Positions 8,776 to 18,152 are shown, counted from the first letter of the stretch. The stretch: 64,000 bases of DNA from [Clostridium] fimetarium (GCF_900111235.1 NZ_FOJI01000010.1:124001-188000); one strand, 5' to 3'. Numbers and translations are program-made. The notes: generated from the sequence alone by a model not told the origin.

Positions 8776-9378
8776 TCACTGGTCTATCAGTTCACATTCA
8801 TAAACATAAGAATAGCGCATGCTAATATGTTTTTTAATCAACCGAAGAGAGGAATTAGGTGGTAATAAAATCTCATGTTCGTTCAAAACACTATTATCAT
8901 AATTTATATATACCGCTTTTGTTCCTTTAGGCAAAAAAATTTTCAAAACGCAATCATATCTATGTTCCTTTGCAAACTTTCTAAGTAAATCAGGCACTAA
9001 TGTAGTACTTAAAAATCCTTTATCGATAAATGTATTCTCTGATTTGAAGTTTGCTGAGGTCATTATTTCTTCCATCCATTTTTTTCGAGTATACCGATAT
9101 ACGATTATATTTTCAGGTAGTTCATGTTTATGAATTTCATCCACTAAAGTATCTATACCCTTTAAGTATTCTTCTATTTCGTTAGGACTGAAGCTGATGA
9201 GTCCTTTTAAATATCGGTTATATAAGAGGCTTAAATTACCAGAATAGTAATATAACAAATCAGTGGACTCACTTTTTTTGTCGTTCAGTGTATGTAGCCA
9301 CTGTTTAAAGTTTACATCGGCCCATTGTTTAGCTTCGTTATCAGAATTAAATTCATGATACATTCTCTTGTCACTCAA
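8776..9378 (-). CDS. ADP-ribosyltransferase (R-S-E class), putative toxin/effector
   Basis: A 200-residue protein with the three motifs of arginine-type ADP-ribosyltransferases in order and spacing: Arg95 in IIVYRYTRKKW, the STS-like F-L-S-T-T loop at 122-126 (DKGFLSTTL), and the E-x-E pair Glu167/Glu169 in NEHEILLPP. These bind NAD and transfer ADP-ribose to a protein or nucleic-acid target. No secretion signal is seen, so an intracellular toxin or phage-defence effector fits. The start is TTG at 9378, seven bases after GGAGGT; the in-frame upstream ATG has no ribosome site. The gene stands between lipoprotein 9456-9896 and repeat D1. Confidence 0.75.
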   Translation of the reverse strand: MSDKRMYHEFNSDNEAKQWADVNFKQWLHTLNDKKSESTDLLYYYSGNLSLLYNRYLKGLISFSPNEIEEYLKGIDTLVDEIHKHELPENIIVYRYTRKKWMEEIMTSANFKSENTFIDKGFLSTTLVPDLLRKFAKEHRYDCVLKIFLPKGTKAVYINYDNSVLNEHEILLPPNSSLRLIKKHISMRYSYVYECELIDQ

Positions 9379-9455
9379 ATCACTACCTCCAAAGTGTAAT
9401 GTTATAAAATAGTTTCCAGTTATAAAATGAATAATTATTTCCACAATTCAATTTT

Positions 9456-9896
9456 CTAAGGAGCATCTATACAATTAATTTTAAGTCCTGTTCTACTCTT
9501 TAAATTATCTATTGTATATTCGTATAACAACTTACTAATCTTATTTGCCCTTTCTGCATTGTCATCTTGTATAACTACATCTATTGACTTAGTATGTGTA
9601 CTTATAGTTATTCTTTTATATAAAGTATCACTTGAAATACCATATTCAAGTTCTGCAAGTACCTTTTGTAGAATATCTCTATCTTTAATTACATCAATGC
9701 ATACAGCTTTAAATTCTTCTGTCATTTCGCCAGTTGATTTTATTTGATATTTTTCAGGTAAATCCATAACATATAAAGTAAATTGATTTGAATATGCTAA
9801 TTGAGATTCTTTTTGTTCTTTTTGCACCCCACATCCATTTATCACTAAAGCAATAAATAGTATTAACAACAATTCTACTATATGTTTTTTTCTCAT
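9456..9896 (-). CDS. Lipoprotein with Wzz/YveK-like periplasmic domain
   Basis: A protein of 146 residues starting at the ATG at 9896 behind AGGGAGA. MRKKHIVELLLILFIALVINGC is a lipoprotein signal with lipobox, Cys near residue 22. The mature part resembles the extracellular portion of Wzz/YveK chain-length proteins: a conserved DVIKDRDILQKVL helix, SSDTLYKRITIST, then IDVVIQDDNAERANKISKLL. Wzz proteins normally carry a second membrane helix and often a kinase partner; both are absent. It may be a stand-alone lipoprotein derived from that fold. No polysaccharide genes are nearby. Confidence 0.55.
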   Translation of the reverse strand: MRKKHIVELLLILFIALVINGCGVQKEQKESQLAYSNQFTLYVMDLPEKYQIKSTGEMTEEFKAVCIDVIKDRDILQKVLAELEYGISSDTLYKRITISTHTKSIDVVIQDDNAERANKISKLLYEYTIDNLKSRTGLKINCIDAP

Positions 9897-10085
9897 ATTT
9901 TTATTCTCCCTACAATTTTTATACAATTGCACTTTTAAAGATATTTCTTGCACAAAAATCCTTTCTTATTCCACCGACAACATCATACATAAATTCTAAA
10001 GTCTCTGAAACTAACTGTAGTGTCCTCGGTATCCCCATTTTTCTTCTCTCATGACCTGTACTGCTTTTATAGAATTAAATAAGCT

Positions 10086-10262
10086 CTACCTCTCCAGTGA
10101 CTTGTCTACGGAATACATCCACTTGATGGCAAATTCCATGACACGACGACAGTTAATCTCACTGGATTCCATATCAATCTTAAGAAACTTCTCAGCATCT
10201 ATTGCTGCATCAGAAAAACTATTTAATTTTGGTTCTTATTTCAAAAAATCAAAGTTGGTCAC
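10086..10262 (-). pseudogene. Remnant of a DUF4145-type helicase/restriction gene, N-terminus only
   Basis: Translation in one frame gives TNFDFLK, an in-frame TAA, EPKLNSFSDAAIDAEKFL, then NCRRVMEFAIKWMYSVDKSLE and a stop. This is the characteristic opening of DUF4145 proteins that continue into DEAD/DEAH or HsdR-like helicases (FDFL..., AE..., RR.lElaVKWiYs.D). Only about 58 codons survive. It overlaps the last 14 bases of the 10249-11931 gene, so insertion of that gene may have destroyed it. Confidence 0.6.
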
Positions 10263-11931
10263 TAGCTGTGCCACCTTTCAAATGCTCTAGTAAATAATAT
10301 CCAAACACAGTATTTAAAATATCAGTAAAGATCCACATAATTTGTGCAACAAATCCTATAGAAAAGTGTTTTTCAATGTTTCCAGTTAAATGAGCTAACG
10401 AATTACGGATATTCTGCCCAATCTGTTTTTCTCCTACTGTTCCCATGAAAAACATAATATTTCTTATATGATCTACACCAAAAATTTTTATCATATAACA
10501 ATTTGATTCTGATAATAATTGTCCTAATGTTGCTCTATCTGTTGAAAAATACTGTTTCCCTCTTGCCTCATATTCATAAGTGTCACGCATAATCTTCTCC
10601 ATAAAGCCACACATAAACATCGACGCACTATAGCACAAAGGAGCTTGCACTTCTTTTCCGGCTGATGAATTCGCTTTTATCGTAGAAATCATGTTAAGCA
10701 TCAACTCATAATCATATACTAGAGAGTTTGTTGCCAATTCCATTTTTTCTTCGATAAAATGAATGGCACTTCCCATCATATCGAAATAGTCTTGGAGCAT
10801 TTCGTCTCGTGCCAAAATTCCCATCATCGTTCCAGTTCCTACGCTTGCTATGATATTCAGATTTTGCTGATGACTATGCGTAAAATAAGAATCTGAAACT
10901 ATATTTGAAGAACACAAATCCATAAGAGATACCTTTGCTTCTTTGTGAGTATCTAGCCTACTTCGCACAGTATAATCTTCGCCAAGCACTATAGAATCAT
11001 GCGTTAATGATAATAGTTTTACCTCCCACTGATTCTGATCATTCCATTTATTCAGTATTTCCTCTACCGGTATCTCATAAGAAAACACCTGTCCTTTTCT
11101 TTGTAAATAATCATCAAGCTTTCCCGAAGTATTCTTGTTGATAATTGCAAACTCAGGAGCTCTTCTGTGCTTTATTCTCTCAAGAAAGTCATTAAACAAT
11201 CGTATCTTGTGTTCTTCTTGCATAATAGACTCATCGTCAAGTTTCTCAGATAATGTAATCATTTCTCCGTATAGGACATTAATGCGATTCTTAACTATTT
11301 CGCCTAAAGACGAGCCTTTTTTACTATTTATATGCGCATACACATTCAAAACTTCGTCAAATCTATATGACATAACTTCACTGTAGCTTCCACTTGGTAT
11401 GGTTTTTTCAAACAACCAAGTTTTCGCTTCAAATACCTTTTCAAAATCCGAATACTTGTCAATTAACAAATATCCATAATTCTCAGCAAGAAAGTCAAAT
11501 ACTTCATCTGATATTCCACCTGAATATTTAGCAACAAATTCAAGTGTAATATGTTTCGCATCAATATCTGATTCTTCCCCAAATATTGTTTGAAAATCTG
11601 CATTTATGTACTTGATAATATCGCCTACAGATATAGCTTTAAAATAACCTTCTGAAATTGAAATCAGATTCTGGATTTTTTCTTTGGCAGTTTCATCAAC
11701 AAGCGCTGGCAACAATTCCTTCATAGCACATATTTTCTTTGAAAAAAGATAAAAAGGAAATTCATTATAGTCCATTTGTACAGGAGTTGAATGGTTAACA
11801 AATATTCCTTCGAATAATCCGTATTGCTCAATAATACTTTTAACTTCCCATCCAGTCGCAAGATCATTTAAGCCATAATACTCTAACGAAAAGGTTATAT
11901 TATTTTCATCCAGTAACTCCAATACATTCAT
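10249..11931 (-). CDS. Large unknown protein with C-terminal HEPN-like R-N-x3-H motif
   Basis: A 560-residue cytoplasmic protein. I recognise no N-terminal domain. In the C-terminal 130 residues a helical region leads into KQIGQNIRNSLAHLTGN, an R-N-x-x-x-H motif typical of HEPN nucleases, with hydrophobic helices after it (FVAQIMWIFTDILNTVFGYYLL). The arrangement, a large sensor-like region and a C-terminal HEPN domain, resembles single-gene abortive-infection proteins. The start is an ATG with AAGGGAAG about 12 bases upstream. It lies alone between the DUF4145 remnant and 12063-12944. Confidence 0.5.
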   Translation of the reverse strand: MNVLELLDENNITFSLEYYGLNDLATGWEVKSIIEQYGLFEGIFVNHSTPVQMDYNEFPFYLFSKKICAMKELLPALVDETAKEKIQNLISISEGYFKAISVGDIIKYINADFQTIFGEESDIDAKHITLEFVAKYSGGISDEVFDFLAENYGYLLIDKYSDFEKVFEAKTWLFEKTIPSGSYSEVMSYRFDEVLNVYAHINSKKGSSLGEIVKNRINVLYGEMITLSEKLDDESIMQEEHKIRLFNDFLERIKHRRAPEFAIINKNTSGKLDDYLQRKGQVFSYEIPVEEILNKWNDQNQWEVKLLSLTHDSIVLGEDYTVRSRLDTHKEAKVSLMDLCSSNIVSDSYFTHSHQQNLNIIASVGTGTMMGILARDEMLQDYFDMMGSAIHFIEEKMELATNSLVYDYELMLNMISTIKANSSAGKEVQAPLCYSASMFMCGFMEKIMRDTYEYEARGKQYFSTDRATLGQLLSESNCYMIKIFGVDHIRNIMFFMGTVGEKQIGQNIRNSLAHLTGNIEKHFSIGFVAQIMWIFTDILNTVFGYYLLEHLKGGTASDQL

Positions 11932-12062
11932 TCTTTTATTTTCTTCCCTTCTTCATTCCTTGCGAGATTTGTTTTAGTTTTATTAGTTTATGGTTATATA
12001 TGAATTCCCCTTTTTCAATTGATACGACAAATCACAATTATCCATATTAACAACAACTTTCA

Positions 12063-12944
12063 CTATCTTATATATTTCAGCAGCATATCGGACTTCTTTA
12101 GGAGAGAATCAGTATACGGAACATATAGAAAAACCTTATTATTACCCCCATCCAACATATGATAATAAACATCTGAACTACAACCATACAAGCTGTAATG
12201 CATCTTTGAAAGATAAGTATAAAGATCGATTTCTAATAAACCACTAAAATTCTCACTGGCCATATGAACAAAAAAGTCTATTTTTTTATACTTTTTTTCA
12301 TACTCTGAATAGCATTCAAAAACTCCATTTATTTTTCTAGCCCTAACCATATCATATGTATCATTCACATCCGCTATCGCTTTACATGAATCCGACTTTC
12401 CACTCCCAGTTACTAAACAAACTTTTCCCTTAATAGTAAATAAGTCCGCATATAACATGTATTTGCAGTCATCTTTATATACTCCACTATTCAACCAGAC
12501 TTTAGTTTTTTTACGAATTTCATTTTTTATATTTTCCCATCTCTCGGGAATGTTTTCAGGTAACTCATTCGCTTTAATATCTTCAACAAATACATATGAT
12601 TTTTTTTTCATCCATGACACGAATACATTATAGGAAGTCTTATCATCTAATTGTAAATTCAGCACAGTAGCAATTGTAAAATAATCTCGTGGTGACGGCA
12701 TATTATAAATATTCATTGGAATTGAATTCATAAGTTTATGGCGAATGTCAGTAACATTATAGTAAAAATTATTAATAGAATATACAATGCCATACTTTAT
12801 GTAATAAAAATCATACATACATTGTATGCCTTTTTTATTCATTAACAACGTTTTTGACTTACTACTTACTAATTGTTTTGCACTAATGTTGGCTATTCCT
12901 CTATTTACTCTATTGTTTAGTAATTGTTGAACAAATTTAATCAA
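12063..12944 (-). CDS. Unknown protein, 293 aa, downstream of HTH copy 2
   Basis: No family recognised. It is basic at the N-terminus and rich in Tyr, Asn and Lys, with no signal or membrane segment. It starts with TTG at 12944, eight bases after AGGAGG; the ATG inside that spacer hits a stop at once. It lies about 100 bases downstream of HTH copy 2, just as the 335-residue gene follows copy 1, so each HTH may drive a different downstream gene. Function unknown. Confidence 0.5.
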   Translation of the reverse strand: MIKFVQQLLNNRVNRGIANISAKQLVSSKSKTLLMNKKGIQCMYDFYYIKYGIVYSINNFYYNVTDIRHKLMNSIPMNIYNMPSPRDYFTIATVLNLQLDDKTSYNVFVSWMKKKSYVFVEDIKANELPENIPERWENIKNEIRKKTKVWLNSGVYKDDCKYMLYADLFTIKGKVCLVTGSGKSDSCKAIADVNDTYDMVRARKINGVFECYSEYEKKYKKIDFFVHMASENFSGLLEIDLYTYLSKMHYSLYGCSSDVYYHMLDGGNNKVFLYVPYTDSLLKKSDMLLKYIR

Positions 12945-13048
12945 ACAAACATCCTCCTAAATTAATAAATCACAATTTATCCTATTTTTTATATTCAATA
13001 GCAGCAAGTTGCTAACAAATCTAATACTTCTGTATTTCTTTGTAGGTA

Positions 13049-13219
13049 TTATTCTCCCCTTTTTCTTGGATCAGATGGTTTCTGTGCCTTCTCTGGTATC
13101 AACCACATTACCCCTTTCTTTTCAGCTCCTTCAACTCTTCCTTCGTTGCACAAAAGTGTAACTCTTCTGGATGATATCCCCCATATTTTAGCTATTTCTG
13201 ACGATGTTAAATATTCCAT
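13049..13219 (-). CDS. Small HTH DNA-binding protein, copy 2
   Basis: A 56-residue protein nearly identical to copy 1: the helix-turn-helix is unchanged, with Leu to Val and Ala to Ser changes near the end and a slightly different C-terminus (RKRGE). Same GGAGGTG ribosome site and same promoter/operator. About 310 bases, from the coding tail through the HTH gene, are shared with the copy at 8.4-8.7 kb. That points to a cassette duplication or to two independent insertions of related elements. Confidence 0.75.
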   Translation of the reverse strand: MEYLTSSEIAKIWGISSRRVTLLCNEGRVEGAEKKGVMWLIPEKAQKPSDPRKRGE

Positions 13220-13257
13220 AAGCACCTCCATTAAATATGGTTTAATTTGTTCCTTTT

Positions 13258-13286
13258 ATTATATTCCTATGTCGGAATAGTTTCAA
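13258..13286 (-). promoter_or_regulatory. Promoter with internal operator for HTH copy 2
   Basis: TTGAAA, 17 bases and TATAAT on the minus strand, with TATTCC-GACATA-GGAATA (plus coordinates 13262-13279) between them. It matches copy 1 except for the palindrome centre. Confidence 0.75.
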
Positions 13287-13311
13287 CAAAGAAATAACAA
13301 CCCCAGCCGTC

Positions 13312-13358
13312 AACATCAAGTCATCCACTCCATCATGGTTATCTTGACATTCCCGCCT
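13312..13358 (-). repeat. Repeated coding tail, copy D2
   Basis: Encodes RRECQDNHDGVDDLML on the minus strand, then runs into the HTH copy 2 promoter. Same position relative to the HTH gene as D1. Confidence 0.6.
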
Positions 13359-13379
13359 GGCTTATACTTTTTGTGTGTT

Positions 13380-15074
13380 CTAAAGAAGTTGCAGTTTTTC
13401 ATAATTTCTCTTAATCCAATAAATCACTTGCGGCATACTATCTCTAGTAAGGCTTAACTTCCATTCTTCCTTCAGACCTTCTATATCTATCTTTTCTAAA
13501 CTTTCCAGTCCAAATTCTTCAACTTTAATAAATTCTAGATATTCGTAATGTTCTATACCATTATCTGTATATTCAACATGATCCTGTTTAAAATCATAAA
13601 TGGCTTTTTGTTCAACGCCATCCGCATAGATAAATACAAAACCAATTCCAAAATGGCGACACTCTCGTATATTTGTACACAACACATCAAAAGAATTTTT
13701 CTGTACAATTTCCAATCCCGAATAGTTCAAATCGATATTGCAGCTACCTAGAATTAAATTATATAACAAAATTGCATTTTTCCTTGTCTTTTCAACAACG
13801 TCCCAACTTTCCAAATTATGTTTATGAAAAAATTCATTTCTACACTCAATTCTGAAACAATGCATCATATTTACTATTTCTTTTCCAGATTCTTTTACTA
13901 GCAAAGCATCATTATTTATGATAAAGAAATTGGCGAGGCTCGCAAGTGTATCATCCATATAGCCTTTTTCCACATTAAAGTCTGTAAAATCTACACATCT
14001 ATATTTCTCAAATCTATATATTTCAACATTATATTTTTTAGCTTCTTTCCATTTGTTTTTTGCTAGTGATACCTTGTATCCAGGTTTATTTATAAATGAC
14101 ATAACCATTGTATAAAGTAATTGCTCTATCGATTTAAGATATCCACTTATTATTGATGTATAGTCATAATTTCTTGTTCCTTTTAACGAATTATACAACC
14201 ACTCAGATGTTCTAAAACTCTTGGCAAAGTCTGCATCACCAAGCATGGCTTTAAATAATTCATTTGAAATATATCTATCGTCTAAAATCCCTTGATCAGA
14301 AGCCTCGATTTCTGCATGCTGTAAATAAAGGTATTGTGTAATCCGTTCATTTGTAGCGTCTAAAATCTGATATCGTCGCTTACTCCCTTTTATCTTTTTG
14401 AGCATTTCTTCATCATCTGCTCTAAATGATGATAAATTTGCCGGTGACAAGTTCAATACAGATGTATAACCAAGAACATCCTTAGCTTCTTTCAAATATG
14501 TAGCCACTTCCTGGTTCAATATATGAAACTCTTCATCCGAAAAATAGTTATCAAATAATTGTTTTACGTTATAAAAAGTCACAGGTATACTGTCAGCTAT
14601 AAACTGATTATTAAAATCCCTATATGGATTCTCTTCAGTACAAGTCTCAAATAAAACAATTTTTATTTCATCTAGCTTAAACTGATTAATCCACTGCTTT
14701 ATGCTTTCATCATAAAACTCATCTGAAAATCTAATTGCCACAACTTTTTCATGATCTTTAATTGTAAATCTATACGGAGTTTTCTTTGCACAAAAATCAA
14801 ATCCTACATATCTACGTTTAGATTTATATTTTTGGGGATTCATCCCGTGTTCATAAAACAATTCTTCTAAAATTTGCGCATACATTTCCTTTGCGCTACT
14901 TTCTGCATGCTCTATCATACTCTTTGATTCATAGAATTTTTGATTGCCCATTTGTAACATTTGTATATTTTTGTGTGAAGAAAATTTCTGACTTCTTTCT
15001 TTGTCTCGTTTAATCCATTCAATAGATTCTTTCATCTTTTTATTATACATTGCCGTTATTCTTTCCATGCTCAT
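13380..15074 (-). CDS. Large unknown protein with HEPN-like R-N-x3-H motif
   Basis: A 564-residue protein. No N-terminal domain is recognised; residues ~90-240 look like a mixed alpha/beta domain. Around residues 405-415, FRIECRNEFFHKHNLESWD carries R-N-x-x-x-H with the following K/H-N-L seen in many HEPN nucleases. The helix SGYLKSIEQLLYTMVMSFI about 100 residues earlier could be the partner helix of that domain. GGAGAA lies 11 bases before the ATG and a TATAAT sits about 40 bases upstream. It stands between repeats D2 and D3. Probably a stand-alone toxin or abortive-infection effector. Confidence 0.5.
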   Translation of the reverse strand: MSMERITAMYNKKMKESIEWIKRDKERSQKFSSHKNIQMLQMGNQKFYESKSMIEHAESSAKEMYAQILEELFYEHGMNPQKYKSKRRYVGFDFCAKKTPYRFTIKDHEKVVAIRFSDEFYDESIKQWINQFKLDEIKIVLFETCTEENPYRDFNNQFIADSIPVTFYNVKQLFDNYFSDEEFHILNQEVATYLKEAKDVLGYTSVLNLSPANLSSFRADDEEMLKKIKGSKRRYQILDATNERITQYLYLQHAEIEASDQGILDDRYISNELFKAMLGDADFAKSFRTSEWLYNSLKGTRNYDYTSIISGYLKSIEQLLYTMVMSFINKPGYKVSLAKNKWKEAKKYNVEIYRFEKYRCVDFTDFNVEKGYMDDTLASLANFFIINNDALLVKESGKEIVNMMHCFRIECRNEFFHKHNLESWDVVEKTRKNAILLYNLILGSCNIDLNYSGLEIVQKNSFDVLCTNIRECRHFGIGFVFIYADGVEQKAIYDFKQDHVEYTDNGIEHYEYLEFIKVEEFGLESLEKIDIEGLKEEWKLSLTRDSMPQVIYWIKRNYEKLQLL

Positions 15075-15224
15075 CTTTTATCATCTTCTCCATTTCCTGC
15101 ATTATATACGTTCAATGCACTTTGATGAAATTCTATCCTTTTCTGTCTAAGTAAGTCTGGTTTAAGTACTTCTGCAGTTCAACAATCAAAACGTCTGAAA
15201 TATAAAAATAACAAACCCATCCGG

Positions 15225-15274
15225 TAACATCAAGTCATCCACTCCATCATGGTAATCTTGACATTCACGTCTGG
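15225..15274 (-). repeat. Repeated coding tail, copy D3 (without HTH gene)
   Basis: Encodes RRECQDYHDGVDDLMLPDG on the minus strand. Unlike D1 and D2 it is followed by unrelated sequence and the 13380-15074 gene. The surrounding 445 bases (15075-15519) hold no gene. Confidence 0.55.
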
Positions 15275-15519
15275 CTTTGTTCGTTCGTAATCAAGGGAAC
15301 TTAAGTATAAGTTCCCTAACGTACCATATTCATTTTTAAATCCCACACATTCCCAAATTTAAATTTTTATGTAATTTTTCTTTGCCCAATATAGTCAGAT
15401 AATTCTTTTTGCTTTATGTTCTGATTTACTTAAAAATAGTAAATTAACTTTGACCAATGAATCAAAAATGACTTTTACAATTTTCACTGTAACTTCTAGG
15501 TAAGTAATCAAATGTTCTT

Positions 15520-17706
15520 TTATCGTTCTTCAGTCATAGAAACAAGAGAATATTCTGGCCAATAACTATTAAAATGTTCTATTGCATCATTTTCCTGAAA
15601 ACATTGATAAAAAATATTTACTATTTCTATTTTTGATTTACCACATAAATCGGATTCTAAATCATCTATAGAATGTGAATTAACATTAAATAACTTCATT
15701 GCTCCTGTTACCTTTTCGCAGAATATATTATGATCCATAGTATTAAATTTAGTATATGTCTCAACAATTCTACGCATAGGATTTAATAACATTTCTTCTG
15801 AAGCTGACTCATTATCATATAAGAATATCAATTCTTTCCAAAGAGCTTGATAGCTTGTATTAAAATCTTCTTTAGACGATGCTATTTCATTAATTACTGT
15901 TTTTTCTCCAATTGAAACTAATCTGAAAAAAGAAGCTTTATTATAGCATCTGTTAAATGGGTATTTCACATTAAGGTAAAAATGATTATTATGTGTTAGA
16001 ATAATCATCTTGTTTTCATTCTTAATATTTTTCATATACTTTTGCAATTCCTCAATTATTAAATATTGCATATTGTCATCATTTGAATTCATAGGATCAT
16101 CAAATACTATTAATTTAGGGATAACAACTTCATTTTCTTGAATTTCCCCTAATTTTTCTAAAAAATATTAAAAAGCAATTATATTCTTTTCTCCAGTTGA
16201 TAACTGAGTAATATCTCTAGTTTCATTTGTTTTTATATTTTTAACCTGATAATATCCTTTTTCTTTTTCATCTTCACAATGTTTTAATTCAAATGAAACC
16301 ATATGACGTAATTTTTTGTTGATATTATCTGCCAATATAATTTCATTTTTTGTTTTGCTTTGCAACTCAGCTATTTTGCTTCGACAAGTTGAAATTTGAA
16401 AATCTAATCCACCTTCCCCTATAATTTTAAATTTTTCGTCCTCAAGATCTTTCTCATCCTTTTTTCTCTGATTTTCTAAAACTTCTAATTCAGCAAGTTT
16501 TGCAGTATATTCATATTCAACTAGTATAGATTTCACCACATCTAATCGAAGTTTATTTCTTGCTTGTTCTTGTTTTTCTGCCAATTTGTTTTCATTATTT
16601 TTTTCTTTAATATCTGAATAGCTTTTTATATTTGAATTAAAATCTTCTGGAAGCTGAATATTGAGTTCTTCACTTGCTTCAAACAAATTTGCCTTTTTGT
16701 CTCCTAACGCTTTTTCAAATTGTTTTAATATAGCATTATATTCTCTCTTTTTTTCCTCAACTTGATTTTTTATTAATAAAACCTCATCAAGATATTCGGG
16801 ATAAAACTCATTTTCTACTATTTCGACTTGACTAATTAACAGGTAGTAATTATTTATCTCATCAATTTTTTTCTGTATTTTCCCCATAAATTCTTTTACT
16901 TCATCTGTCGAAAAATAACTTTCAAGTTCTTTAAAAACAGAATCCTGTATTGTTGAACCACAGAAAGAACAAATATCTCCTTTTTTGTGTAAATTTAGGC
17001 CTTGAGATGCAAATAATCTTTTCTCAGGATCATTTACTAATCTATTAATTCTTATTTTTTCTTCGACAGATTCGATTAGAAGCCCATTAGTTTCAACTAA
17101 CAAACCTTTTAAATCACAATTTGGGAATTTCACCTCTTTAGCTTCTTTAGGCTCTGATTTTAGTAATTGTATATATATTTTTTTATCTTTATCCTGGATA
17201 TATTCTGCCTTGGTAATATCCTCTTCAAAATTTCTTAAATTGAAATTTGTTGAAGATATTTGCGGATTCTTCTTTTTCTTTATTTCTGCTGCAGATTTTT
17301 TATAGAAATCAGATATATCTTTGCTCTTCGCATCACACTTATTTTTTGATTGGTAATATCTTGTCCAATAATTATTCGTCTTCTCATCCTCTGGCTTCGA
17401 TAGACATTTTTGAATCTTTATTTTCTCTGACGATAAAGATTCTATTTTCTTATTTAATTCATCAATTTGCTTTTTTATTGTACTATTTTCTTCACCTAAG
17501 ACAACCGCATTAAGTCTCTTGCTCTCATCAATAACATTTTCAAAACCTTGAAAAATTCTTACATCAAAATCGGTTCCTTGTCCCTTAATAGCCCTGGTTA
17601 ATGTGGATTTCCCCGCTCCATTTTTCCCAAATACAAATGTAACATTTTTACTTATTTCAAGTTCATTGTTTTGAAACAATTTCTCATTTGTTAAATCTAA
17701 CTTCAT
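15520..17706 (-). pseudogene. RloC-like AAA_13 ATPase/anticodon nuclease interrupted by one in-frame stop
   Basis: One reading frame of 729 codons, split only by a TAA at 16168-16170. Before it: Walker A GKNGAGKST near residue 30, long coiled coils, a zinc hook CSFC near residue 246, and the ABC signature LSTGEKN. After it the same frame continues with the Walker B-like LIVFDDPMNSND, an H-loop ILTHNNHF, and an R-x3-E element (RRIVE) plus a later SH, as expected of PrrC/RloC-type anticodon-nuclease ends. RloC cleaves tRNA on DNA damage or phage attack. The ATG at 17706 follows GGGGGAG. A single base change from TTA or another sense codon would explain the stop. Confidence 0.75.
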
Positions 17707-17900
17707 ATTCTCCCCCATTTTCATATCGATTTAGTTTTTAAAATACCATTATATTATATTCCATAAAGCGAATATTTTCAATTTCAAGTGAAAACAAATG
17801 ACAATTATCGAATGACCAATATTTACAGAACTATAACAATAATTTACATAAACCTTCTCATCTACATTAACAAATCGTCTCCCCCACACAGTTTCCCCCT

Positions 17901-18071
17901 CTTCCCACCCCTTTTTTACACCATTTTACACCAATTCCTACACCAAATTCGCGAATTTTGACGCAATCAGATGCCAACTGATAAAAACACCAAATGCCGT
18001 AGAGCCCAGTATTTATGGGCTCTACGGCACTTGATAACGTAAGACAAAAATCACAATCTTCTTCCAAGACG
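17901..18071 (-). repeat. Cassette-boundary repeat R1a (hairpin type A)
   Basis: Order on the plus strand: three TACACCA direct repeats, AATTTTGACGCAATCAGA, CTGATAAAA, a strong hairpin (GCCGTAGAGCCC / GGGCTCTACGGC, 17996-18027), TTGATAACGTAAGACAA and CTTCTTCCAAGACG. Nearly identical to R4 at 32.8 kb. The minus strand would act as a terminator for genes to the right. Confidence 0.75.
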
Positions 18072-18076
18072 ACAGT

Positions 18077-18136
18077 ATCATAAATCTAGACGTGATATCA
18101 TAAACATAGACGCGATATCATAAAGCTAGACAAGCT
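18077..18136. repeat. Three tandem 20-bp repeats
   Basis: Units at 18077, 18097 and 18117 share ATCATAAA--TAGAC-. They sit between hairpin A and hairpin B of R1. The last unit merges into the GACAAGCTCTGATAAAAAG flank of hairpin B. Confidence 0.8.
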
Positions 18137-18152
18137 CTGATAAAAAGAAAAA

